Assembly (NCBI GenBank): GCA_946803715.1
Contig: CAMPET010000354.1
Coordinates: 5,066 to 57,027 of the forward strand
DNA from: Beroe ovata
Lineage: Eukaryota > Ctenophora > Nuda > Beroida > Beroidae
DNA length: 51,962 bases
Direction: 5' to 3'
Of the stretch, positions 32,818-43,827 are shown one piece after another; within the stretch, counting starts at the first letter, position 1, and each line of letters opens with the position of its first letter. A program made the translations under genes and the position numbers. The notes beneath the pieces are model-generated. The model saw nothing but the letters and a program-made list of their open reading frames with translations, ran no database searches and was not told the origin of the DNA.

Positions 32818-34358
32818 TTGATATTACAATGTAGGTATACATTTTCTGGCAACACAATCATATTCTCCAGCTATGCTTTGATAATGAAGGTTGTTAAATA
32901 CAGACTGGATGAACAACTACTGAAATTGCAACGTAACCAAGGCCTGTTCTTGATATCACACGATGGTCCTCCATTCCACTTACAGGTTGAAGACTTTACG
33001 AGACCAGGGTATGAAAACTTCATTGCTAATGGGACTTTTGGAAATGTTCATAAAACTCGTTCAGCTCAACTCAATACAGATGTTGCCTTGAAATCAGCTG
33101 TTCTGAAGGGTTACAAGGACGACATATCTCAATTGGCAAGGCGTCCTTGGGTCAGAGAGCTGAGATTTCTCACTGATCCAAATATTTATCACAAACACCT
33201 AATTTGGTGCTATGGATATTTCTTACTCCCTAAGTCATTGTATTTGTACCTTGAGCTGATGGAATGCAGTTTCAAGGAGATATTATATGCTTTCAACCTG
33301 GATCCAGACGAAAAGCAGCATCATGATCTGACACCGTTCCGAACCAATAGTACTATATTGGAGAAAGTTGTTTGGGCTTTCCTGAAACAAACCTCGAGTG
33401 GGCTCAACTATTTACACATGCAGGGTCTCATGCATCGTGATATTAAGCCAGGCAATATTCTGCTGAAGATTATTGACTCCGGCGCTATCATCAAGCTTGG
33501 AGATTTCGGTGCAATTAGGGTTAGCATAACGTTGATACGCCAATCCTATCACCAGCATTACCAACTCCCTTTGGCCCTTATTAAACAGCGCTTATCAACA
33601 CTCAGGAGATCGAAAATGATGCTGCCATGGTAACTGGTAACAAGGAGACAGTAGAAGAAACTGATGGATTGGGAAACGAAGCCGGTGATTCAAAGAATGG
33701 TCTTCCCAAACGATCTAGGACTCTGAGCTTCTGCCCTGGCACCACATACTACTCAGCCCCTGAGGTTTTGAATGATGTTCGGACACATTATACAGAATCT
33801 TGTGATGTCTGGTCACTTTCAGTTACTGTCATGATACTCACTGCAGGTAATCAGTAATCACCTTATTATTAACCCAAGTTATTGGGTAGTAGATGGCACC
33901 CAATGGGTACCTGCAAATTTTAATGCCAGCCGCTTCTCATCCTTGTACCTTATTATACCTTTCATTTGTTGATAACTCAACTTGTGAGCATTCACCTATA
34001 TCATTGAATTTCAGGGTATAACCCAGTATCCGAGCTAGCTGTTGGCGAACGATCAAACACATCTGAATCAACCGACAAGGCTTTCAAAAGGAATGTCTTC
34101 AATGAAGATTTGACATTCAATAAAGTCCCGTGTGAAGTAGGGTTTGAAGGTGATTTGGATTGTGTTCTCAGCGACAGCTTAAAGAAGGAGCCTGCGGATA
34201 GACCAAACATATCCAGTATAAAGAAGTTATGCAAGGAGCATTTCAGCGAAAAGAATGAAGATTTTTTAGTATTGGGAGATTGGTTTAAGGAGATGAACAT
34301 AATGAAAACAATCAAATACAACAGAGAGCAGAAGTCAGAAATACTGTTCAAACATTAG
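32818..34358 (+). CDS. Orphan serine/threonine protein kinase
   Basis: Three exons, 32818-33519, 33606-33846 and 34015-34358; 1287 nt, 428 residues from the first ATG. The second ATG (32887, MKVVKYRLDEQLLKLQ) may be the real start. All catalytic motifs are present: a glycine-loop variant IANGTFGNVHKTR, VALK lysine, alpha-C Glu in WVRELRFL, catalytic MHRDIKPGNILL, metal-binding LGDFGAI, and YSAPEV with DVWSLSVTVMILTAG. The fold is therefore an active Ser/Thr kinase (the K after HRDI favours Ser/Thr). The activation segment is expanded to about 50 residues between DFG and APE by an acidic, Asn/Gly-rich insert ending KRSRTLSFCPGTTYYSAPE. After the C-lobe (LKKEPADRPNISSIKK) there is only a short tail. 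Closest named family not identified; it may be lineage-specific. Exon 2's acceptor (CACTCAG at 33605) was chosen because it keeps phase 0. Confidence 0.85.
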
Positions 34359-37300
34359 GTTAAATTGTGAATTTTGTTTTGCGTGTATACTGTTATTGTT
34401 TATACTAACCCATAGCCCGGATAATAAGTTGTGTATCTAAATTGAGCTGTAATCAGTTATTCCGCTATGAACGGAAACTGACCGAATGATTATGACACTT
34501 AACTGTCTCAACGAGCTCTATATAATTCCTGCATTGTGTCTATATCACTCGGTCAGCCGTCCCCCGATCGTTTACATTTTGGTTAAATTATACACGAACT
34601 GTCAGATATATATCAACATTGTATAATGTTTTTGTGAAGTCGTTAATTATTGTTATATTTTTTCATATTAATCGCTTTTATGGAGATTTATATTTTTNTT
34701 TTTTTTTTTTTTTTTATAATCATCATAAGTGATTCATGTGTGTTCAACATTTTTTAACTTCTTCAGTTCTTTTATTCACATTCGGTGTTGGATATTATCC
34801 AATGGATAGGTCACCTCCACATTTTTAAAATGTAAATTTGTACGTATGCAATGTAGTTTATACTTTATTAAGTCATCAGTTCAATATTACTTTGCCGTTT
34901 TTCTCTTTTAGCAAAATAATGTACCAGGACTCAAAAATATATCTACATAGGTTGACCGCCGATAGACTCAATCAGTAGTCTGATTGAGCTTATCAACAGC
35001 CAACCTCATTCATAATCTTTCGTGATTAACGCGTTCTAATCAATAGGTAGGTACCCGTTTAGTGATCAAGGTAGACAATATGTATGTCTAGAGTTCCGTC
35101 TAGCTGGTAATGAACACATTACTTATTGCCAAGTCATATGTGTACATGGTATTATAATAGCCCTTGACCACCATTTACAATGACCACGATCATCTATAAA
35201 AACAACAGGTGTGTGGCTATTTATAGTACCTAAGCAGGGGAATATGGTTTTAACCACAGATCGTTACACACACACAGACACACATACATACAAACACACA
35301 CACACAAACACACACTCACACTATCACAAACACACAGACAGACTCTCGAAACACACAGACAAACGCACAAAAACACTAACACATACACACATACATGTAT
35401 GTTTCGCCAATCAAGATCCTATCATTTTCACTGGTGACCCTTATAAGGTCAAAGTAGAGGTCGGTTCATCATCCACAACGTACAGCTTTACTGCAATGAG
35501 TGTGGTGTGAGTTATACTCAGCGAGAGAATACCATACTAGACGAGTTTGGATTTAAGTGCTTGAATAACGCACCAACACTTCCTTAAATGGTATGCGATT
35601 GATCGTTAAGTTCATTAACATCTTTCGTGACTTGGATACATATTGCATACCCGTTACCGTATAAAGAATGTAGAAATTGCCTCTTTTTTCAACGATCCAG
35701 AGATCCACACACGCTGATGTCACTTCATTTCATCAAATTTGCAGTTTGGTGAGGAATTTGGCACGGGGCCAGAACGCGTGCTGATAATAAGCCAAATCTC
35801 ATGGGCATTATTTTAGTGTTCTAGGAATACACAGTACGCACATAGTGTGTCACACACATGCACACACATGACACACACATACACACACACAAACGCAAAC
35901 ACACACACACACACNATATTTGAATATAATGTGTGCAGCTATTCAAACACAAGGAAATATCGTGTTTTTTGTTTTAAATTAAAAGAGTGATATGTCACGC
36001 TTAGAAATCTGAAAGTGTTCAATAACACAGTTTTGATTCGAAATGACTCAAAATTACATGTCAATTCAACGGGTAATCATCATTATGATTATGTGGCGTC
36101 TGCCTGTGCATCGTTGTCATGAGACAAGCCACAGGCTTCAATAAGTGATAACACCAGTTATATGTAAATTTGTGAATTCTTTGGTTCCCAAAAGCATGAA
36201 TTGGTCGTTGCCAACATGCTGTAGGTCGCCGAGGGGCGATCTGGCGATCGCCGGGATTCTGTCACCGGGGATGCATGTCACACTGACTGAGTTCTGAATA
36301 CTTTCTAATCGAGCCCACCCTCACGGCTCACGTCATCCCTCTCCCCTCCTTAATGCCTTGAATCGCGTTGGGAATTGCACTTTTAAACGATCATTTATTG
36401 AATATTGATAGGGTGTGGCTGCATCATGACGCATCGCCCAAAATTCAGTTGCTAAGTCAGAGTAGCTCTTCCCAAGCAACCGCTCTAATCACCATGGCAA
36501 TATGTTCTGACAATGTGTGTAATGTGTGTGTGATAATTATCCCCCTTCCTAATTCCTCTGATGTAGAACATTGGATCCTTCAGAAAACAACTGACTGTTT
36601 TACAGAGCTTTTCATCCCCAATTATACTCGACATGGGGATCGAGGGGTGGAGTCTCTACGTCATACAGAGATGCTAATTCATGCGTCAGAAAACACAATG
36701 TATTTATAGATATATCAAGACACACATAATATATAATAGGGTGTTTATATGTTAATGGGTGACAAGGTAATTTGCAGTAGGCATAGTGGAGGGGCGTGTA
36801 TTCAAGAAGTGGTAATGGTGGATCTTTAAGTGCAAATTATGTCAGTGTAGGATTATTATAACTCTATGTGTGTGTGTACTGTGTGTGTGTGTGTTCAATA
36901 GTGCGCGAGGTAGAGGTCTTCCTACGTCAATTGCATGGAGAGGGATAGCAGTGACGTGGTTTTCACGTCATATTCAACTACCATGGTCAATGTAGCGTGC
37001 TATTGTTGGCGTGGGGAGTGGTGTGTAGCTCCAGTGTTACACTCTGTGTAGCTAAACTGCGTGAACTGCCTACACTCAATGATATATTGACCACTGACCA
37101 AATCCCCACATTATAGATCACTATAGAGTTGCATCAATCAACTGATACAATGGGACTTACACAGGCAGATGTGTGCAGATGTGTGTCTGTGTCATTAGCC
37201 ACCGTTCAATAGTCACGTGATCTTATCGATAACATATCACATGCTAGTTCAACAATCAGACTATCGAACATAGTGCCCCGAGTTTGCACCGTTCATACCC

Positions 37301-38465
37301 CTCTTTGCTTCTGTCTCTGTGTAATCCCACGCCTCTCCCTTGATTCATCTAACTTGCACTGGCTCTGTAGTCCCGGGTTCAAATGACATGAGTCAAATCC
37401 GTGTTCAATCCCTTCTGAGTTTCTGGTAAAGCTGAAATCACTTGATTTAAATGAGATTCTTCTCTCAGCCGATAACGTGTCGCGTGCTTCCATCACGTGA
37501 CAGCAGATAGCATCCATACGCTTGGATTCTATAGAAAGTATTACGATGTTATCCGCTGATAGCACGTGTCCAGATATCACGTTACCAATAGTTACACGCG
37601 CTTTTTCCACGTGTTCAGTGTGTACCACGTGTCACATTATGTTTTGTAATCGTGACACTATGACAGCTTGTCATTCACAAGTCATTTTTCCCACCTGGGA
37701 ACAATTATTACAGCTACAGTACTTGGTGGAAACATTCTGCCAAATGGATCCGTCTGTACTCGATATTGTGATAAGGGGAAGAAAGAGAGGGTTTGGTAAA
37801 GGGTGAAGAAAAATCGGAAGAGGGAGGGGAATAGATCATGGGAGAGGGAAAGTGGAGGAAGTGGGAGGAAGAGAGGGGCGAAGAGAAGAGAGTATCGAGC
37901 GCTATCTAAAACTTCTGTCATCATCAACTTTCTCAATCTTTATTAAAAAGCGATTGCAAAAAGCACCTGCAGGGCCCATTAAAAGATTAAATACCTAGCT
38001 CCTATTAATCATAGTCTATGTATCATGGTACTACATCGAAAACTGTGATTTTGATTGGTTTGAGTAGCTTTAGTGACGTCATACCAGCACGATCATTGGT
38101 CAATAAGTCTGACTAGATAGGCTCAGTATGTGCTATGTATCAGGTACCTTGGTAATAATAATGGTGGCATCCGGCTAACACTTTTAAATACGTTTCAAAA
38201 CAATGACCCCTATAATTTGTCTATGTGTGTATGTATGTGTGTGTGTGTGTGTAATTTTTGTGTGGGTGTGTCTTTTGTAAGCATTAGATTAGTAGACACA
38301 CACACCTGTGTATAACACAGTTCATCAAAAACACCATTGTGCTCATCAGTCTTGTACAATACGATAGTGTGTATAAACCAACATCCATTTGTAAACAATG
38401 TTAGCACTGAACAATCGATAGAAAAGACTCTTCCATAAGAATTTTGTCTTCAGACGCAAAAACAA

Positions 38466-38504
<39 letters not shown>

Positions 38505-39208
38505 GACAGCTAAGATCCTTTCACAAAATATATACATACTGTCCCATTCCATACACTACTTACAAGTTACACCATACCTCACTATTGATGTCTCAAATGC
38601 AGGTACCGTTTTCAGTCAATCTACTTACTCGATGTACATTGTACAAGTTTATTGTACATGCCGTTGACAGCTAAAATACGGACATCCTACATAATATAGA
38701 GGAGGAATCATTAGAGATTCGAATGAGAGATTCGAATTGACAAATTTCACCATATATCGTCGTGTCATGATTTGATGTGGACAAAAAGAAAGCACTGAAA
38801 ATTCGCATTGTCAATTTCCATGTATTAATGATTTGAATGGGGTCATTTTCATTTCTCAAGCTGATGAAAGCACTGTATCAACGAAATAATCAAACACCAT
38901 TAACATATTGATTAACATGTTGATAAAACTGCTTAATTGAGTCAAAAACCGTCAGTCACCTGACTAAAATATGTCACACAACCTAAAATGGACTTGTTTT
39001 TGGTATGACCTCTCGTCACATTTCATCTGAAACTTTTCATAGTGTGGACTATAATATTGTCGAGCTATTTTAACCTTATATAGCTTTATGGTAGTACAGC
39101 GGTCTGCATATTTATGGAACAGCTGCACAAAAACACACACACGCACACACGCACACACACANNNNNNNNNNNNNNNNNNNNNNNNNNNNNNNNNNNNNNN
39201 ATACACAT

Positions 39209-39261
<53 letters not shown>

Positions 39262-40356
39262 CATACACAAATAGGTACACAATCCCGAGTGATATAGTAT
39301 TATTGATATCGTGTATGGATGGTTTCAGTTACTTGAGAACCAGAAAATCGTAGTTCTTGCATGAAGTAAGAATTACTCTTATCTAAGTTTAGCTTAGCTT
39401 TGTGATCAATTAGCAGGATCATGCGGGATATGGCGGTTTTGGCGGGGTTAGGTGTTGCATCCGGCCTTCGAGGACCATTAGAAACTTGAACACACAAAAT
39501 TTCACGTCAATTCGACAATGGGTTCCCAGGTTAGCGACCGCAATAACCCCTCATCCACCTAAAACATGTCTGTTTGAGTGAGGATAACTCCCTATCGGAT
39601 TAAGCTATAGTCTTGAAACTATCATAGCTCAAAATTCACGTCAATCCGACAATTGCTTCCCAAGGGCCGCCATAACCCTTTATCCACCCAAAAAAAGTTT
39701 GAGTGATCATTTGAGGATATCAATGGTAACTACAAGTCTAGAACAATTTACTGTCTAGAACAAAATCTCTACTGTCCTGACTCCTGACAGCTAGCAATTC
39801 ACTGTAAGGCAGTTTCTGATGCCCCTTTTAAGCGATTGGTGCGTGATCGTATTCTTGTCATATTTCAATTGCGAGTTTATCCTAATAAACACACGCTGCA
39901 CGGAGTTTAATGTCAGGAGTATAATATGTGGTGGATTGCGGTGCTATTTGGATAACTGTCTGGAAGGCGCATGGCACAAATTGTAGACAGCAGCAATACA
40001 GTGCGCGCGATGTACTGTCACATATATATACAGTACACGCGCGCTGGCCGCTCTTTAACTGGAAAATCTAACACTCTATAATCCTCCTATAATCTATAAT
40101 CCTCCTTGAGCATTCAGTCCTATTGTTATACTAACTCTCTTCACTTGCACTAGCTCAAATGACGAAATGACGATGTGAATTGTGGATGAATACTTGGATA
40201 AATCTTGATCAAAAGTTTTAAAGTTGTGTGAGGCACATAAAATTACATCATTTACTTGAAAAACTTGATCCATGCTGCTTCGTACAGAATTTATCTTCAA
40301 ACAAAGGGTCGTAATAGTTAAAATTCATTACCAACGCTACAAACTCATTATCAACG
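34359..40356. other. Six kilobases with no supported gene; microsatellite-rich
   Basis: No exon was supported. Contents include a poly-T with an n (34698), (CA)n at 35262-35400, 35856-35914 and 38459-38510, (GT)n near 36866-36895 and 38225-38255, and an interrupted (CA)n around a 39-base N gap. A tandem duplication of ~140 bases lies at 39490-39700 ('ACGTCAATTCGACAATGG' / 'ACGTCAATCCGACAATTG'). The ORFs at 36368-36709 and 37293-37806 show no recognisable domain. The 35400-35510 frame (DPIIFTGDPYKVKVEV) might be a lone exon but is unsupported. Confidence 0.5.
39162..39200. other. Assembly gap (39 N) in a (CA)n microsatellite
   Basis: The N run is embedded in AC-repeat on both sides (39128-39275), so it is a repeat-caused gap. 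Confidence 0.98.
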
Positions 40357-40625
40357 CTACAATTTAAAATGTCTAGCAGCTTGCTCGACTATCAAGTCCG
40401 CTATGGCAAGTGATGAAGTGGCTGCGGGAGAGGGGGCATTCCGAACATGCAACATCCCCGGACAGGATTCATCGAACTGAAAATCGTCGACTAAGGAACC
40501 GTCTGGAGCCATTGCCTGGGCTCTTACTCCAGCGCTACCCCTGAATAAACGGGGGGTTTTAATCGATGTGTTTAGTAGTTGGCGCCTGTCGTTGTTGCTA
40601 TTGTTGTTGTTGTTGTTGTTGTTGC

Positions 40626-40656
<31 letters not shown>

Positions 40657-43391
40657 GCTGTTGTTGTTGTTGTTGCTACGGTTACCTGACTAGATCCGAT
40701 ATCCCCAGTTGAGGGATGAATCGTTGTAGATCTGACAATTGAAGGGGGAGTAGGGCTGACTTTGCCATCTCCATGATCCCATAGGATATGTTTGGCACCG
40801 CGAGCTTCCACAGGCCCCTGAAGTTTAATGAAACTTCAACGGTTGACTCGATCAGGGATGACTTGATCTGCAAGATGTGAGAGCGCCTTGAAGTGAAGTG
40901 AAGTGAAAGGCAGAATTCATAAGAGTCCGCACTTGGCATCCAAACCTGAAGGAAGCCATGTCTGCTAGGTCCTCTTTATTTACATCGGACCATGAATACC
41001 CTTCACGGGACCCGGCCAACACCGCATTGGGTCCTGAGTACAATGAGTGATTGTTGTATCTTATACTACCATGTGAATCAGGAAGTTCCCTTCATGGTAA
41101 CACATGTTAACCACATGTTAATCACGGCGAAGGCAGAAAAACCCCAACAAATGACATAAATGTACTCACCTACCCATATTGACCCGTCCATTCGGGGCGT
41201 GAAGTGCACTCCCAAGAATGGGAAATCAGGGTTTGGTACCTGGATACATGGAATGCAAGGTGTTTAGCAAGCCATGTCATGTTGGATTAGAAAATCGATA
41301 TCCAGTGTTATGCTATATTTGCAGCATACATCGATATGTAAGATTTGAATTTTAACGGGTAAGTAGTGGGTAATCCTGGCTGGTGAATGAACTTTGTACC
41401 GGGTAAATGTTGCCGTTAACGAGGTACCGCTTGTCTGCACGAAGCTCAAGATATTCTCCTCTGAACGGGACAATTGTTGGGTTCCGTTTCCCTCCAGCCT
41501 TCTGAGCAACCCTGATGCAATGAGTTGTTTTGAAGGGACATATCGATATAGTCATTGTACGATGAATGATATACTGATTGTTAAAACCTGTCTGAATGCA
41601 GTCCTGCACAAGTAATGACATGTTTTGCAAGAATCCGTTTCCTGTTGCTACAATGTACACGGATTTCACGGCCAACATCCTTGATTCTCGTAACCTGATG
41701 ACGTAAAATAGCGAAATCATTACCAGACTACAGAGATCTTGCTTCTTGGGTTGGAATTTCTTACCAGTACTTCAGTGAAGTACTTCACGTAAAGTACGAA
41801 CGCGCGCGAAGACCGCGCGCGCATTCTTATGGTAGGTCACTAATAGCTCACCACTGTCTGACGGTGAAAACTAGCGATTGGTGGTCACTGAAGTGCAAAC
41901 AAACCTCATGTTTGGTGAAAATGGTTCCACCTTTCGCTGTGAAGTCGTGTCCGTAGCTAACAGCCACACGTTTCCAGTCCACAATGCCAGTGTTTGGACT
42001 GTGTATAGCTCGTATACCACCCTGTACACAGTGAGACTGTAACTTAACGAGGGGAGATTCATTACGTTATTATACAGCTAATCTGCAATCTAATGATACT
42101 AGATTGTTTACATGTTTGAAATCATGCTTAAACAGACTAGAGGGCAGAGGCTCGCACACTGGTAGCTTACCACTGCAGCACAAACGAATAATATATACAG
42201 TTAAAGGTCAACGAGTGCAGCAAATAGGCAGTCGAAATGTGTCTTTAAGATTAAATACCAGGACACTAAGTACTGACAGTACAGCGTGAACTTACCGTAC
42301 AGTAGGGTTCTAACTCTAGTATCTGCTGCCTGTCAACCATCGCAAGATCAGGGACTTTATTCTGAATGCCCTTCTGGTACAGAGAATCCAGCCTTGCCTC
42401 CTCGGCTGCGTTTGTAGCCACTATCAACTGTGGACAGCTAGGTTAGGGATAATGAGGACATGACATTCATCGACATCAGCCGAGAATATGGATGAGTGAC
42501 AAATGATGAGAAATGGTGTCAGGGGCGTGTGAAGGGAGGCGGGGAATGTGACGAAGTCAATAATTTGACCCACCTTGCCACACCTTTTGTAGGGTATAGC
42601 TCGTTCATCGCAGTACTGGTAAGTCCTGAGGGCACCCTCCACACACAGCCGAGCTTTTAGTGATCCAGGAGTGTAATATATGCCCATGTGAATGACACCA
42701 CTGTTGTGACCGGTTTGGTGCGTTGCTGTAATTTAAGTGTGTTAAGGTACAGGTGTAAGGGTCAAGTTTTATCAAGTGGTTACCAAGGTGAAGTGGTGTC
42801 AAGTAGAACAGGTAGTGGTGTCATTTTTTCCAAGTGGTCTCAATCAGTTGTGGTGCTAAACTATTATAGTGGTGTCAAGCAATGATGGTGTAAAGATTCA
42901 AGGTAATTATAATGGTAACAGGGCATACTTTGGTGTCAAGTATTTGTGTTTTGAAGCAACTGGTGTCAACCCACCTAAATCATCTTCCTTCTCGAGGAGA
43001 ACTACAGACATGTCAGGATATTCTAGCTTGAGTGCTCTCGCAGTTCCCAAGCCCACTATACCACCACCGACAATACACACGTCGTATACATCACTGGGGG
43101 ATTGGTCAATTCATATCGACATGGCGACGTGGTCATAGCAACAATCTGTGTTGCCATAACAACCCGTCGTGATGTTATAGCAACATATCTCATGGTCATA
43201 ATAACACTCTTGTACGGTCGAAATGACAAGTTGGGGTGGTACTTACTATAGTAACAGATAACTTACCTGTCATTCTGCTGTGAGAGACACCGGTAGTGCG
43301 TGTAGTGACCATGGTGACCAATGTTACCATGGCAACGTCTGAGACATCGCGTATTCCGAGTAATACATCTCACTAGAGAACCAACGGACAT
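40357..43391 (-). CDS. L2HGDH: L-2-hydroxyglutarate dehydrogenase, mitochondrial
   Basis: Eleven exons (minus): 43267-43391, 42975-43093, 42574-42725, 42296-42427, 41905-42021, 41588-41694, 41400-41511, 41170-41239, 40946-41033, 40686-40817 and 40357-40540. They total 1338 nt, 445 residues (human 463). The enzyme is an FAD-linked oxidase/dehydrogenase that returns L-2-hydroxyglutarate to 2-oxoglutarate in mitochondria. Residues 1-40 are Arg/His-rich without acids, a plausible mitochondrial presequence. Then come the FAD Rossmann motif [37 protein letters not shown], a flavin-contact segment, [24 protein letters not shown] and [46 protein letters not shown] and [18 protein letters not shown], ending with [20 protein letters not shown]. 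All phases are consistent. The intron-9/exon-10 acceptor is at TTAAACTTCAG. Complete. Confidence 0.96.
40591..40678. repeat. (GTT/GCT)n microsatellite in L2HGDH intron 10
   Basis: About 88 bases of GTTGTTGTTGCTGTTG-type trinucleotide repeat directly beside exon 10 of L2HGDH (donor at 40685). In minus orientation it reads (CAA/CAG)n. Confidence 0.95.
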
Positions 43392-43827
43392 GAATCTAGA
43401 TATATTGCCAAAGTAGAATAAAACATTTAGATTTTATAATTACTTCCTAGTTCCATGATATAAAAGTTATGGGGAATATTCGTTAGACAATGTTATATTT
43501 GATAGCTCATGATCCAATGATAACACCTAATTACCCTAATTGCGGTGGTAAACCTCTTCTCCATTTCAACAGTATCCAAATTTGGAATAACTGAATTCCA
43601 AAATTCCATCCACACGTTTTCAGTGACTTGTTATTTCCTTAATAAAATACCGGTGAAAGGGTTTTCGTGTACCTAATTGTAGAAATCTCAGGATTTTTCT
43701 ACTTCCATTTGCCATGATTCTCATTAGCATCGTTTTGTTGTTTTTCACAATGGAATCATTTAATTGAGATCGCTATCCAGTGAAACTCGAGAAATAATCT
43801 CCCAAACAACTTTAATTCCCAGGAAAT
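43392..43827. promoter_or_regulatory. Shared 436-bp head-to-head promoter interval
   Basis: The start codons of L2HGDH (minus) and the laminin-like gene (plus) are separated by 436 AT-rich bases, so both promoters and 5'UTRs lie in this short interval. No clear TATA pair was assigned. Confidence 0.55.

Noticed and set aside
37293-37628. 111-codon minus-strand frame
   Set aside because: No domain, no supporting splice sites or neighbours; the CACGTG-rich sequence there is more likely non-coding.
38346-39280. Cys-Val or Thr-His repeat frames
   Set aside because: Translations of (CA)n microsatellites.
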